A stretch of 64,000 nt of DNA from Nocardioides aromaticivorans (GTDB lineage Bacteria; Actinomycetota; Actinomycetes; Propionibacteriales; Nocardioidaceae), in assembly GCF_013408525.1 (NCBI RefSeq), contig NZ_JACBZM010000001.1:2790001-2854000 (forward strand). Direction: 5' to 3'. The notes under the pieces were generated by a model. The model ran no database searches, was not told the DNA's origin, and saw nothing but the letters and a program-made list of their open reading frames with translations. A program made the position numbers and the translations under genes. Below, one piece after another: positions 1 to 9,841 of the stretch. How positions within the stretch are numbered: the first letter of the stretch is position 1; each line of letters begins with the position of its first letter.

Positions 1-873
1 GCCCGCACCGGTGAGCCGATGCCGATGCTGTGGCGCAGCTCCTTCCTCATCGGCTGGGCCGGCATGCGTGGCGTGGTCACCCTCGCCGCGGCGTTCACGG
101 TCCCCGAGGACACCGAGCACCGCGAGGTGCTGCTGATCATCGCCTTCGCCGTCGTGGCGGGGACCCTGCTCGGCCAGGGCATGACCCTGCCCGCCCTCGC
201 CCGCACCCTGCGGGTTCCGGGGCCCGACGCCCAGGACGACGCGCTCGCCCGCGCGACCCTGCTGCAGCAGGCGGCCAAGGCGGGCATCAAGAAGCTCGAT
301 GCCCTCGCGGCCGAGGACGAGGACCCGCTGCAGGTGCGGGACCTGATCATCCAGCGCATCGAGCAGCGCAACTTCGCCGCGTGGGAGCGGCTCGGCACGA
401 CCGCCGACCTCGAGAGCCCCAGCGACCTCTACGCCCGCTGGCGCGGCGCGATGATCGAGGAGGAGCGGCGCCGCGTGCTGGAGATCCGCTCCACCGGCAA
501 GGTGCCGTCGGAGATCGTCAGCGAGGTGCTGGCGATGCTCGACGTCGAGGAGTCGATGCTCGACCACGCCGCCGCCCAGCGCGCGGAGATCAGGGCCGCC
601 GCCAGCCGCCCCATCGCCGGCGGGTGCGAGCACCTGCAGTCCACGCCGCTGCTCGACCCGCCGCCCGCCCTCGCGTGCGCGCAGTGCCTCGCCGACGGGA
701 CCCAGTGGGTGGCGCTGCGGATGTGCCTGACCTGCGGGACGATCGGCTGCTGCGACTCCTCGCCGGGACGCCACGCCACTGCGCACTTCCGCGAGACCCA
801 GCACCCGGTGATCCGTTCGGTGGAGCCGGGCGAGGACTGGCGCTGGTGCTACGTCCACCACCAGACCGGCTGA
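1..873 (+). CDS. Na+/H+ antiporter, C-terminal part, with UBP-type zinc finger (5' truncated by window)
   Basis: The frame is open from the first base, so the gene begins upstream of the window. The first visible residues include GWAGMRGVVTLAAAF, the conserved membrane motif of CPA1-family cation/proton antiporters (NhaP/NhaK type). About two further transmembrane residues stretches follow, then a long cytoplasmic helical tail. The last 85 or so residues carry paired Cys and His (GCEH, CAQC, CLTCG, CC, H..H) typical of a zf-UBP domain, which in eukaryotes binds ubiquitin C-termini and in actinobacteria is found fused to such antiporters. The role is exchange of sodium or potassium for protons at the cytoplasmic membrane. 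Ion specificity cannot be read from this fragment. Confidence 0.88.
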   Translation, partial: ARTGEPMPMLWRSSFLIGWAGMRGVVTLAAAFTVPEDTEHREVLLIIAFAVVAGTLLGQGMTLPALARTLRVPGPDAQDDALARATLLQQAAKAGIKKLDALAAEDEDPLQVRDLIIQRIEQRNFAAWERLGTTADLESPSDLYARWRGAMIEEERRRVLEIRSTGKVPSEIVSEVLAMLDVEESMLDHAAAQRAEIRAAASRPIAGGCEHLQSTPLLDPPPALACAQCLADGTQWVALRMCLTCGTIGCCDSSPGRHATAHFRETQHPVIRSVEPGEDWRWCYVHHQTG

Positions 874-903
874 GCTCCTGAGCCCTCCGGCTACGGTGGG
901 CAC

Positions 904-1542
904 ATGCGCCTGACCAAGTTCGGCCACGCCGCCGTCCGGATCGAGCACGACGGCACGACCCTGGTCCTGGACCCCGGCATGTGGAGCCAGCGCGAGTCGG
1001 TGGAGGGTGCCGACGCGGTGCTGATCACCCACGAGCACCCGGACCACTACGACGCCGACCACCTCCGCGCCACCGACGCCCCGATCTTCACGATCGCCGC
1101 CGTCGCGGCGCAGATCCGCGAGTCGGCACCCGACGTCGCGGAGCGGGTGCGCGTGGTCGCGCCCGACGAGACGTGGAGCATCGGCGGGATCGGCGTGCGC
1201 GCGATCGGCGAGCTGCACGCGGTGATCCACCCGGACCTGCCGCGCTTCCACAACAGCGGCTACCTGATGACGGTGGGGGAGGAGTCGGTCTTTCACCCGG
1301 GAGACGCCCTCACCGTTCCGGGCGTGCCGGTCGACGTACTCCTCGCGCCGGTGTGCGCACCGTGGATGCGGGCCAGCGAGGGCATCGACTTCGCCCGTGC
1401 CGTCGGCGCCGGTCGCAATGTCGCCATCCACGACCGCGTGTACTCCGCCGAGGGCCTCGGCATCGTCGACATGCAGTTCGGGCGGCTGCTCGGCGCCCGC
1501 GGGCTCGACTACGTCCGGCTCCCCGACGGCAGCGACCTGTAG
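904..1542 (+). CDS. MBL-fold metal-dependent hydrolase (UlaG-like)
   Basis: A 212-residue protein of the metallo-beta-lactamase superfamily. The metal-binding signature THEHPDHYD (H-x-H-x-D-H) is seen near residue 48, a further histidine in HPGD near residue 130, and a late histidine in IHDR near residue 178. Length and the start MRLTKFGHAAVRIEHDG match the compact UlaG-like subgroup, whose members are single-domain cytoplasmic hydrolases. The substrate is not identifiable. It starts 30 bases after the antiporter gene and may be co-transcribed with it. Confidence 0.85.
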   Translation: MRLTKFGHAAVRIEHDGTTLVLDPGMWSQRESVEGADAVLITHEHPDHYDADHLRATDAPIFTIAAVAAQIRESAPDVAERVRVVAPDETWSIGGIGVRAIGELHAVIHPDLPRFHNSGYLMTVGEESVFHPGDALTVPGVPVDVLLAPVCAPWMRASEGIDFARAVGAGRNVAIHDRVYSAEGLGIVDMQFGRLLGARGLDYVRLPDGSDL

Positions 1543-1611
1543 GCGGCGCCGGTCGTCTCGACCGTCAGGCCCCCTCGGCAGGCTCTCAGGAACGACAGGC
1601 ATGATGGCCGA

Positions 1612-2298
1612 ATGCCGATCGCACGCTCCACCTACGCCGGTGTCGCCACCGGCGCCGTCCTCCTCGCCGGTGCCGTCGGGTTCGGCGTCGGCCTGCCGAA
1701 GGCCGTCGACGACCCGGGCACCTCGGTGTCCGCCGGGGACCTGCCGAAGCTGCCGGACCGGATCGACGACCGGTTCGTGGCGCTCGGCGCCGTGACGGCC
1801 GAGGAGGCGGGCGCGACCGCCGAGCAGGCGACCGAGTTCGAGACCGTCGCGAAGAACGCCGCGACCGGTGACGCCGATGCCGCGAGCAACCTCTCCGCGA
1901 TCTACGACGCCGCGGTCACCCGCTCGTACATCGACGTCAAGGCGATGGGCCAGATCGCGCAGACCCAGGTGCGTCCCGCCCAGTTCGCCGTCACCGTGGT
2001 GCCCGGCGACGCGGGCCTGGTGATCCCCAGCGGCCCGTTCCAGGCCTCCCAGCAGGGGACCCACTACGAGCTCAAGGTCATCGACGGCTACCGCTGCTCG
2101 CTGATCTGGGCCGAGGCGGTCGACCCGACCACCGGGGCCCCCACGGGCGAGAAGCCGACCGGGTCGAACTACCAGCAGGTCGAGTGCCGCGCCGAGCGCG
2201 ACGGCCTCACCTACGACCTGTTCGGCAACGGGCTCACGCCCGACGAGGTCGTCCACTACCTCGAGCTGGTCCTCGGCAAGACGGGCAGCGAGGACTGA
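1612..2298 (+). CDS. Membrane-anchored or secreted protein of unknown function
   Basis: A 228-residue protein with one hydrophobic stretch at residues 7-29, starting shortly after MPIARS. It could be a signal anchor or an uncleaved signal peptide. The remainder is extracytoplasmic in this reading, with two cysteines (near residues 163 and 191) that could form a disulfide. No family was recognised. The start at the first ATG puts the hydrophobic segment at the N-terminus. It stands alone between an MBL hydrolase and a convergent L,D-transpeptidase. Confidence 0.7.
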   Translation: MPIARSTYAGVATGAVLLAGAVGFGVGLPKAVDDPGTSVSAGDLPKLPDRIDDRFVALGAVTAEEAGATAEQATEFETVAKNAATGDADAASNLSAIYDAAVTRSYIDVKAMGQIAQTQVRPAQFAVTVVPGDAGLVIPSGPFQASQQGTHYELKVIDGYRCSLIWAEAVDPTTGAPTGEKPTGSNYQQVECRAERDGLTYDLFGNGLTPDEVVHYLELVLGKTGSED

Positions 2299-2304
2299 TC
2301 CTCG

Positions 2305-2326
2305 CCGCCCGCTCCTGTCCGGGCGG
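2305..2326. terminator. Hairpin between convergent genes
   Basis: CCGCCCG and CGGGCGG form a 7-bp GC stem around an 8-base loop, exactly between the stops of two convergent genes. There is no T-run, so it is a weak call for a bidirectional terminator. Confidence 0.45.
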
Positions 2327-2329
2327 AGC

Positions 2330-3307
2330 TCAGCTCCAGTAGATGACGACCTTGTCGCCGACGTTGACCTGGTCGTAGAGCCAGGCCACGGCGTCGTGGT
2401 CACGGACGTTGACGCACCCGTGCGAGGCGCCGTTGTAGCCACGGGCCGCGAAGTCCGGTGAGTAGTGCACCGCCTGCCCGCCGGAGAAGAACATCGCGAA
2501 CGGCATCGACGTGTGGTAGATCGTCGAGACGTGGTCGCGGCTCTTGCGCTGGATCGAGAAGACGCCCTCGCGGGTCGGCAGCTCGGCCGAGCCGAAGCGC
2601 ACGTCGACCGTCTTGCGCACGTCGCCGTCGACGACCCAGCGCAGCGTGCGGCTGGACTTGTCGATGCACAGCACGCGGCCGGTGGTGCAGCGCGCGTCGA
2701 GCGGGCCGGGGGTGTTGCCGCCGTCGCCCGGAGGGGGCTGGTTGGTCAGCTCCGCCTTCGTCGGCTGGCGGGTCATCTCGTGCAGCCGGTCCAGCGTGCG
2801 CTGGTCGACCTCGCCGGTGACCTGGAAGCCGCGCTTGGCCTGGAAGCCGCGCACCGCCTCGGTCGTCACGTCGCCGTAGTTGTCGGTCACGTCGCCGCTG
2901 AACCAGTCGATCTGCTTCAGCCGCGCCTGGAGGTCGCGGACCTCCGGCCCCTTGTCGCCGGGGGACAGCAGCGCCGGGCCGGCCGGGGGCGGGCCGGGCT
3001 CCTTGCTCGGCTCGGGCTCCTTCGTCGGGTCGGGCTCCTCGCTCGGGTCCGGCTCGTCGGACGGCGTTGCCGACGGGTCGTCGGACGTGTCGTCCGACGG
3101 GTCGTCCGACGGCGTGGCCGTGCCGTCCTCGTGGGGCATCGCCACCGGCTGGTCGTCGCGCTGCTGGGCGGCCGCCGGGTGCGAGTCCTCCCAGGGCAGT
3201 GACTCGCCGCGCACGGCCCAGCCGACGCCGTACGCCATGACGGAGCAGACGGCCGCGATCACGGTGAGCAGGGTGATCCGGCGGGCGATGCGGGCTTTGG
3301 TGTTCAT
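2330..3307 (-). CDS. L,D-transpeptidase with peptidoglycan-binding domain
   Basis: 325 residues from the ATG at 3307 (MNTKARIARR). An upstream in-frame start at 3418 exists but would overlap menG. N-terminal signal anchor, then a 50-residue low-complexity linker rich in Pro, Ser, Asp and Glu (PSEEPDPTKEP-like repeats), then a PG_binding_1 domain (LQARLKQIDWF... VRGFQ), then a YkuD catalytic domain ending with SHGCVNVRDHDA, where the cysteine (about residue 298) is the catalytic nucleophile. Enzymes of this type form 3-3 cross-links in peptidoglycan outside the membrane. The linker would span the periplasm-like zone to the wall. Confidence 0.92.
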   Translation of the reverse strand: MNTKARIARRITLLTVIAAVCSVMAYGVGWAVRGESLPWEDSHPAAAQQRDDQPVAMPHEDGTATPSDDPSDDTSDDPSATPSDEPDPSEEPDPTKEPEPSKEPGPPPAGPALLSPGDKGPEVRDLQARLKQIDWFSGDVTDNYGDVTTEAVRGFQAKRGFQVTGEVDQRTLDRLHEMTRQPTKAELTNQPPPGDGGNTPGPLDARCTTGRVLCIDKSSRTLRWVVDGDVRKTVDVRFGSAELPTREGVFSIQRKSRDHVSTIYHTSMPFAMFFSGGQAVHYSPDFAARGYNGASHGCVNVRDHDAVAWLYDQVNVGDKVVIYWS

Positions 3308-3371
3308 GCCCTTGTAGACGCCACGACCCACCGGTTGGTTGCGCGCGATTTTCCGCCGATACCCTTCCGGG

Positions 3372-4061
3372 GTGGCCCGCGCAGAGCTCGACAAGCAGCC
3401 CGCCGACGTCCGACGCATGTTCGATGCGGTCGCTCGGCGCTACGACCTGACCAACGACATCCTCTCGTTCGGGCAGGACCGGCGCTGGCGCAAGGAGGTG
3501 CTGGCCGCCGTCGACCCGTCGTACGGCGACCGCGTGCTCGACCTCGCGGCCGGGACCGGTACGTCGAGCCAGCCCTTCCAGGACGCCGGCGCGACCGTCA
3601 TCCCGTGCGACTTCTCCGTCGGCATGCTGCAGGTCGGCAAGCAGCAGCTGCCGCACCTGCCGTTCACCGCGGGCGACGGCACCAGGCTGCCCTTCCGTGA
3701 CGACACCTTCGACGCGGTCACGATCTCCTTCGGCCTGCGCAACATCGTCGACCCGGTCGCGGGCCTCGCGGAGATGCGCCGGGTCACCCGGCCGGGCGGC
3801 CGGCTGGTCGTGTGCGAGTTCAGCCACCCGACCTGGGCGCCGTGGCGCACGGTCTACCTCGAGTACCTCATGAAGACGCTCCCCGCCGTGGCGCGCGCCG
3901 TCTCCTCGTCGCCGGACGCCTACGTGTACCTCGCCGAGTCGATCCGCGCCTGGCCCGACCAGGCGGGACTCGCGGAGATGATCAAGGACGCCGGCTGGAC
4001 CGGCGCGCAGTGGCGCAACCTCTCCGGCGGCATCGTCGCCCTGCACCGCGCGACCGCCTGA
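3372..4061 (+). CDS. menG: Demethylmenaquinone methyltransferase
   Basis: A 229-residue class I SAM-dependent methyltransferase of the UbiE/MenG family. The opening [14 protein letters not shown], the SAM-binding LDLAAGTGT near residue 58, FGLRNIVD and the MRRVTRPGG motif are diagnostic. It methylates demethylmenaquinone in the last step of menaquinone synthesis. Start taken as GTG at 3372 (VARAELDKQ), preceded by TTCCGGGG; a TTG at 3339 in the same frame is an alternative. The gene lies on the same strand as nuo, about 0.75 kb upstream, so quinone synthesis and the quinone-reducing complex are neighbours. Confidence 0.93.
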   Translation: MARAELDKQPADVRRMFDAVARRYDLTNDILSFGQDRRWRKEVLAAVDPSYGDRVLDLAAGTGTSSQPFQDAGATVIPCDFSVGMLQVGKQQLPHLPFTAGDGTRLPFRDDTFDAVTISFGLRNIVDPVAGLAEMRRVTRPGGRLVVCEFSHPTWAPWRTVYLEYLMKTLPAVARAVSSSPDAYVYLAESIRAWPDQAGLAEMIKDAGWTGAQWRNLSGGIVALHRATA

Positions 4062-4084
4062 GCGGCTCGTGTGATCATTCCTGC

Positions 4085-4552
4085 GTGCAGCAGGAATGGA
4101 CGCCGACCGAGCCCGAGCTGGACGCGCTGGTCCGCGCGACCGCGCGCCACCACTGGCGGGCCGTCGCCATCCCGGGCTCGGTCCTCGTGGTCGGCATCGG
4201 CTTCGTGGCGGCTGCGCTCAGCGGTGGCGGCCTCGGGCTCCTGCTGCTCGCCGTCGGCGCCCTGTGGCTGGGCTGGTCCGGCTACTCGGCACTGCGCGGC
4301 GCGCGCGAGGTGCTCGGCACGGCGTACCCGGTCGGTACGACGGTCTCGGCGGAGGCCACCGATGACGGCCTCGTCCTGCACACGGCCCGTGGTCGCGCGG
4401 AGTTCGCCTGGGAGCGCTTCGGCCGCCCGCGCCTCGGCCCGGTCGTCCTGATCGCTCGCGACCGCGTCACCAAGCGCTGGCTGATGGTCCCGCGCCAGCT
4501 GTTCCCGGAAGCGTGGCTGGACCGCGTGGGCGCGGCGGCGCGCGACGCCTGA
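4085..4552 (+). CDS. Small membrane protein, YcxB-like
   Basis: 155 residues from the GTG at 4085 (VQQEWTPTEPEL). Two adjacent hydrophobic segments at about residues 24-60 are followed by a soluble beta-rich tail with WERFGRPRLGP and MVPRQLFPE, which resembles the YcxB C-terminal (PH-like) domain. Function is unknown for the family. It begins 23 bases after menG. In many actinobacteria a geranylgeranyl reductase gene lies between menG and nuoA; none is seen here. Confidence 0.65.
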   Translation: MQQEWTPTEPELDALVRATARHHWRAVAIPGSVLVVGIGFVAAALSGGGLGLLLLAVGALWLGWSGYSALRGAREVLGTAYPVGTTVSAEATDDGLVLHTARGRAEFAWERFGRPRLGPVVLIARDRVTKRWLMVPRQLFPEAWLDRVGAAARDA

Positions 4553-4752
4553 TCCCCGGGCTCTCGGCCCTGGCTCGATCTCGTGCGTGCCCACTCGACG
4601 GGGTCAGGTCACGGCTTGCCGGCCGCGAGCCGACAGGCGTACCGAGGCCGCCGATTTTCGCAACCCTCTCATGCGTTAAATCCGCAGGTCAGACGGTGGA
4701 TCGACGTCCCGACGTGGTCTGCGCCACCCCCCTGTGCGCTCGCATCCGGGGA

Positions 4753-4771
4753 GTGGCAGGATGTGTGCCAC
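4753..4771. promoter_or_regulatory. Inverted repeat upstream of nuoA
   Basis: GTGGCA and TGCCAC form a perfect 6-bp inverted repeat with a 7-base spacer, just upstream of the Rex-like site. It may be part of the nuo promoter region. No regulator was recognised. The rest of 4553-4752 shows nothing clear. Confidence 0.3.
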
Positions 4772-4776
4772 GCCAC

Positions 4777-4794
4777 TAGTGATTCTGTTCACAA
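4777..4794. promoter_or_regulatory. Candidate Rex operator of the nuo operon
   Basis: TAGTGATTCTGTTCACAA matches the Rex consensus TTGTGAANNNNTTCACAA at 12 of its 14 defined positions, with a perfect right half. It lies 20 bases before the nuoA start. Rex is an NADH/NAD+ sensing repressor. In Streptomyces coelicolor it is reported to control respiratory genes, including nuo, through such sites. The site is seen; the control is inferred. Confidence 0.7.
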
Positions 4795-4814
4795 GATCAC
4801 GAGAGGGAGGCTCA

Positions 4815-5171
4815 GTGGAGCTCTACACACCGGTCCTGGTGCTCGCCGCTCTCGCCGCGTTGTTCGCGGTCGGCTCGGTCGCGATGAGCACGATGGTGGG
4901 CCCGCGCCGCTACAACCGCGCGAAGATGGACTCCTACGAGTGCGGCATCGAGCCGACGCCGCAGGCCCTCAGTGGCCGCTTCCCGGTGAAGTACTACATC
5001 ACCGCGATGCTCTTCATCGTCTTCGACATCGAGATCATCTTCCTCTACCCGTGGGCCATGCAGCTGGACAACATGGCGTGGTTCGGGCTGGTCGAGATGG
5101 TCCTCTTCATCGCCACTGTCTTCGTCGCCTACGCCTACGTGTGGCGTCGCGGCGGGCTCGACTGGGACTGA
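4815..5171 (+). CDS. nuoA: NADH-quinone oxidoreductase subunit A
   Basis: 118 residues from the GTG at 4815, which has a strong ribosome site GAGAGGGAGG five bases upstream; the longer in-frame ATG at 4734 overlaps the operator region. Three transmembrane helices with the conserved YECGIEP (cysteine loop) and [12 protein letters not shown] motifs. NuoA is a membrane subunit at the junction of the hydrophilic arm and the proton-pumping arm of complex I. It is the first gene of the 14-gene operon. Confidence 0.96.
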   Translation: MELYTPVLVLAALAALFAVGSVAMSTMVGPRRYNRAKMDSYECGIEPTPQALSGRFPVKYYITAMLFIVFDIEIIFLYPWAMQLDNMAWFGLVEMVLFIATVFVAYAYVWRRGGLDWD

Positions 5172-5190
5172 CCCGGAGGAACACGCACCC

Positions 5191-5748
5191 ATGGGTATCG
5201 AGGAGAAGCTCCCCAGCGGAGTCCTGCTGAGCACGGTCGAGGGCCTGGCCGGCTACATGCGCAAGGCCAGCTTCTGGCCGGCGACCTTCGGCCTGGCCTG
5301 CTGCGCCATCGAGATGATGACCAGCGGCGGCCCCAAGTACGACCTCGCCCGCTTCGGCATGGAGGTCTTCCGCGCCAGCCCCCGCCAGGCCGACCTGATG
5401 ATCGTCGCCGGCCGGGTGAGCCAGAAGATGGCCCCGGTGCTGCGCCAGATCTACGACCAGATGGCCGAGCCCAAGTGGGTGCTCGCGATGGGCGTGTGCG
5501 CCAGCAGCGGCGGCATGTTCAACAACTACGCGATCGTCCAGGGCGTCGACCACGTCGTCCCCGTCGACATGTACCTCCCCGGCTGCCCGCCGCGGCCGGA
5601 GATGCTGATCGACGCGATCCTCAAGCTGCACGACAAGGTCCAGCACGACACCCCCTTCGGCAAGAACCGCGAGGCCCAGATCCGCGAGCTCGAGGCCGAG
5701 GCCCTCGTCACGCTGCCGACCGGCGACCAGCGAGGACTCCTCCGATGA
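5191..5748 (+). CDS. nuoB: NADH-quinone oxidoreductase subunit B
   Basis: 185 residues. The N2 [4Fe-4S] ligands are seen as the tandem pair C37-C38 ([10 protein letters not shown]), C103 (GVCASSGG) and C132 (LPGCPPRPE). N2 is the last iron-sulfur cluster, passing electrons to menaquinone. Start ATG at 5191 follows GGAGGAAC. The stop overlaps the nuoC start as ATGA. Confidence 0.98.
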   Translation: MGIEEKLPSGVLLSTVEGLAGYMRKASFWPATFGLACCAIEMMTSGGPKYDLARFGMEVFRASPRQADLMIVAGRVSQKMAPVLRQIYDQMAEPKWVLAMGVCASSGGMFNNYAIVQGVDHVVPVDMYLPGCPPRPEMLIDAILKLHDKVQHDTPFGKNREAQIRELEAEALVTLPTGDQRGLLR

Positions 5749-6484
5749 GCGACGAGAAGCCGGCCGAGAAGCAGGGCCCCGACAAGGCCGTCGAGCAGCC
5801 GGCCACCGAGCAGTCGCCCGAGAACGCCCCCGAGGCGCTGGGCGAGCCGGGCCTGGAGGTCCGCGCCGTCGGCGAGCGCCACGGCATGTTCGGGGTGAAG
5901 GGCAGCGGCGACACCAGCGGGTACGGCGGACTGGTCGCCCCCGTCGTACTGCCGGGCGCCGCGCAGCGGCCCTACGGCGGCTGGTTCGACGCGGTCGCCG
6001 ACAAGCTCGACCCGCTGATCGAGCAGGTCGTCATCCACCGCGGCGAGATCACCTTCCACGTCCACCGCGACAACCTGGTCGCCGTGATGAAGCTGCTGCG
6101 CGACGACGCGGCGCTGCGCTTCGAGTTCCTCTCCGGCGTCAACGGCGTGCACTACCCCGGCGACGCGGGCCGCGAGCTGCACGCGGTCTACCACCTGGCG
6201 TCGTACACGTGGAACCGGCGGATCCGGGTGGAGACCAGCGCTCCCGACGCCGACCCGCACGTCCCGTCGGTCGTCGCGGTCTACCCCGCCGCCGACTGGC
6301 ACGAGCGCGAGACCTGGGACATGTTCGGCCTGCAGTTCGACGGGCACCCGGCCCTGACCCGGATCCTGATGCCCGACGACTGGCCCGGCCACCCGCAGCG
6401 CAAGGACTACCCGCTCGGCGGCATCCCGGTCGAGTACAAGGGCGCCACCGTCCCGCCGCCGGACCAGCGGAGGAGCTACAACTG

Positions 6485-6485
<1 letters not shown>
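5745..6485 (+). CDS. nuoC: NADH-quinone oxidoreductase subunit C
   Basis: 246 residues from the ATG at 5745, overlapping the nuoB stop by four bases. The first 60 or so residues are a charged Glu/Pro/Ala-rich extension before the conserved core. The core carries the 30-kDa-subunit signature [16 protein letters not shown] followed by [21 protein letters not shown]. NuoC is part of the connecting module next to NuoD and NuoB. It is a separate gene here, not a nuoCD fusion. The stop overlaps the nuoD start. Confidence 0.97.
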
Positions 6486-7821
<1,336 letters not shown>

Positions 7822-7825
<4 letters not shown>

Positions 7826-8538
7826 GCACCCCACCGATTGACGACAAGACGATCGGCGAGCTGCGCGAGATCGCGGCCCGCTACCCGGAGGCCCGCTCGG
7901 GCCTGCTGCCGATGCTGCACCTCGTGCAGTCGGTGCAGGGGCGGATCACTCCCGAGGGCATCGAGGCCTGCGCCGCGATCCTCGACATCAGCCCCGCCGA
8001 GGTCAACGGCGTCGCGACCTTCTACACGATGTACAAGAAGCACGGCGTCGGCGACTACCACGTCGGTGTGTGCACCAACACGCTGTGCGCGGTGATGGGC
8101 GGCGACGAGATCTTCGCCCGGCTCAAGGACCACCTCGACGTCGGCAACGACGAGGTGGCCGTCCAGCGCCAGGGCGACTCGCGCACGGTGAGCCTCGAGC
8201 ACATCGAGTGCAACGCGGCGTGCGACTACGCCCCGGTCGTGATGGTCAACTGGGAGTTCATGGACAACCAGACCCCGGACTCGGCGGTCCAGATGGTCGA
8301 GGCGCTGCGCGCCGGCCACGACGTGAGCTCGACCCGCGGCCCGAAGCTGTGCACCTGGCGCGAGGCCGAGCGGGTGCTCGCCGGCTTCCCGGACGGCCGC
8401 GTCGACGAGGGCCCGACGGCGGGCCCGGCGTCGCTGGTGGGCCTGGAGATCGCCCGCGAGCGCGGGTGGAGCGCCCCTGACGCGGTCACGACCCCGGCCG
8501 TCGAGGCGGAGAAGAAGGCGGAGGGCTCCGATGGCTGA
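7822..8538 (+). CDS. nuoE: NADH-quinone oxidoreductase subunit E
   Basis: 238 residues, GTG start at 7822 overlapping nuoD. Thioredoxin-like [2Fe-2S] protein with ligands C84 and C89 (CTNTLC) and C130 and C134 (CNAAC), binding cluster N1a. About 60 residues follow the core, ending in a Glu/Lys-rich tail. NuoE belongs to the NADH dehydrogenase module with NuoF and NuoG. Confidence 0.97.
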
Positions 8539-9841
8539 CACCTTGACCCCGGTCCTGTCGGACACCTGGGACGCCGAGCAGGGCTGGAAGCTCGCCACTT
8601 ACGCCGCCAGGGGCGGGTACGACGCCCTCGACGCCGCCTTCGCGATGAGCCCCGACGACGTGATCGCCGCCGTCAAGGACAGCGGCCTGCGCGGCCGTGG
8701 CGGCGCCGGCTTCCCGACCGGCATGAAGTGGTCCTTCATCCCGCAGGACAACCCGAAGCCGAAGTACCTCGTCGTCAACGCCGACGAGTCGGAGCCGGGC
8801 ACCTGCAAGGACATCCCGCTGATGATGGGCAACCCGCACGTCCTCGTCGAGGGCGTGATCATCAGCTCCTACGCCATCCGCGCCAACAAGGCGTTCATCT
8901 ACATCCGCGGCGAGGTCGTCCACGTGATCCGCCGGGTGCAGGCCGCGGTCGCCGAGGCCTACGCCGCCGGTCACCTCGGCAAGGACATCCACGGCTCGGG
9001 CTACGACCTCGACGTCGTCGTCCACGCCGGCGCCGGTGCCTACATCTGCGGCGAGGAGACGGCCCTGCTGGAGGGCCTCGAGGGTCGTCGCGGCCAGCCC
9101 CGCCTGCGCCCGCCGTTCCCCGCCGTCGCCGGCCTCTACGCCAGCCCGACGGTCATCAACAACGTCGAGTCCATCGCCTCGGTCCCCGCGATCGTGAAGA
9201 AGGGCGCGGCCTGGTTCGCGTCGATGGGCACGGAGAAGTCCAAGGGCCACGGCATCTTCTCGCTGTCGGGCCACGTGCAGAAGCCCGGCCAGTACGAGGC
9301 GCCGCTCGGCATCACGCTGCGCGAGCTGCTCGACCTGGCCGGTGGCATCCGCGAGGGCCACCAGCTGAAGTTCTGGACCCCCGGCGGCTCGAGCACGCCG
9401 CTGCTCACGGCCGACCACCTCGACGTACCCCTCGACTTCGAGGGCGTCGGCGGGGTCGGCTCGATGCTCGGCACCCGCGCCCTGCAGCTGTTCGACGAGA
9501 CCGTGTGCGTCGTGCGCGCCGTGCTGCGCTGGACGGAGTTCTACAAGCACGAGTCCTGCGGCAAGTGCACGCCCTGCCGCGAGGGCACGTGGTGGCTGGT
9601 GCAGGCGCTCACCCGGCTGGAGAACGGCCAGGGCAGCGAGGCCGACCTCGACCAGCTGCTCGACCAGTGCGACAACATCCTGGGCCGCTCGTTCTGCGCG
9701 CTCGGCGACGGTGCGACGAGCCCGATCTCCAGCTCGATCCAGCACTTCCGCGACGAGTACCTCGCGCACCTCTCGCACGGCGGCTGCCCGTTCGATCCCG
9801 CGAAGTCCACGGCCTGGGCCGGGCAGGAGGTGTCGGCATGA
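8531..9841 (+). CDS. nuoF: NADH-quinone oxidoreductase subunit F (NADH-binding)
   Basis: 436 residues, ATG at 8531 inside the end of nuoE. Glycine-rich [13 protein letters not shown] near residue 55 binds NADH, the ICGEETALL region binds FMN, and C343, C346, C349 (CGKCTPC) with C389 (RSFCALGDG) bind the N3 [4Fe-4S] cluster. NuoF oxidises NADH and starts the electron chain. The stop overlaps the nuoG start. Confidence 0.98.
   Translation: MADTLTPVLSDTWDAEQGWKLATYAARGGYDALDAAFAMSPDDVIAAVKDSGLRGRGGAGFPTGMKWSFIPQDNPKPKYLVVNADESEPGTCKDIPLMMGNPHVLVEGVIISSYAIRANKAFIYIRGEVVHVIRRVQAAVAEAYAAGHLGKDIHGSGYDLDVVVHAGAGAYICGEETALLEGLEGRRGQPRLRPPFPAVAGLYASPTVINNVESIASVPAIVKKGAAWFASMGTEKSKGHGIFSLSGHVQKPGQYEAPLGITLRELLDLAGGIREGHQLKFWTPGGSSTPLLTADHLDVPLDFEGVGGVGSMLGTRALQLFDETVCVVRAVLRWTEFYKHESCGKCTPCREGTWWLVQALTRLENGQGSEADLDQLLDQCDNILGRSFCALGDGATSPISSSIQHFRDEYLAHLSHGGCPFDPAKSTAWAGQEVSA

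Noticed and set aside
1543..1611. Second copy of the nuoG 5' repeat after the MBL gene
   Set aside because: Shares only short words (CTCGACC, GGCAGGCTC) with the sequence at 9843-9876 and does not form the same palindrome.
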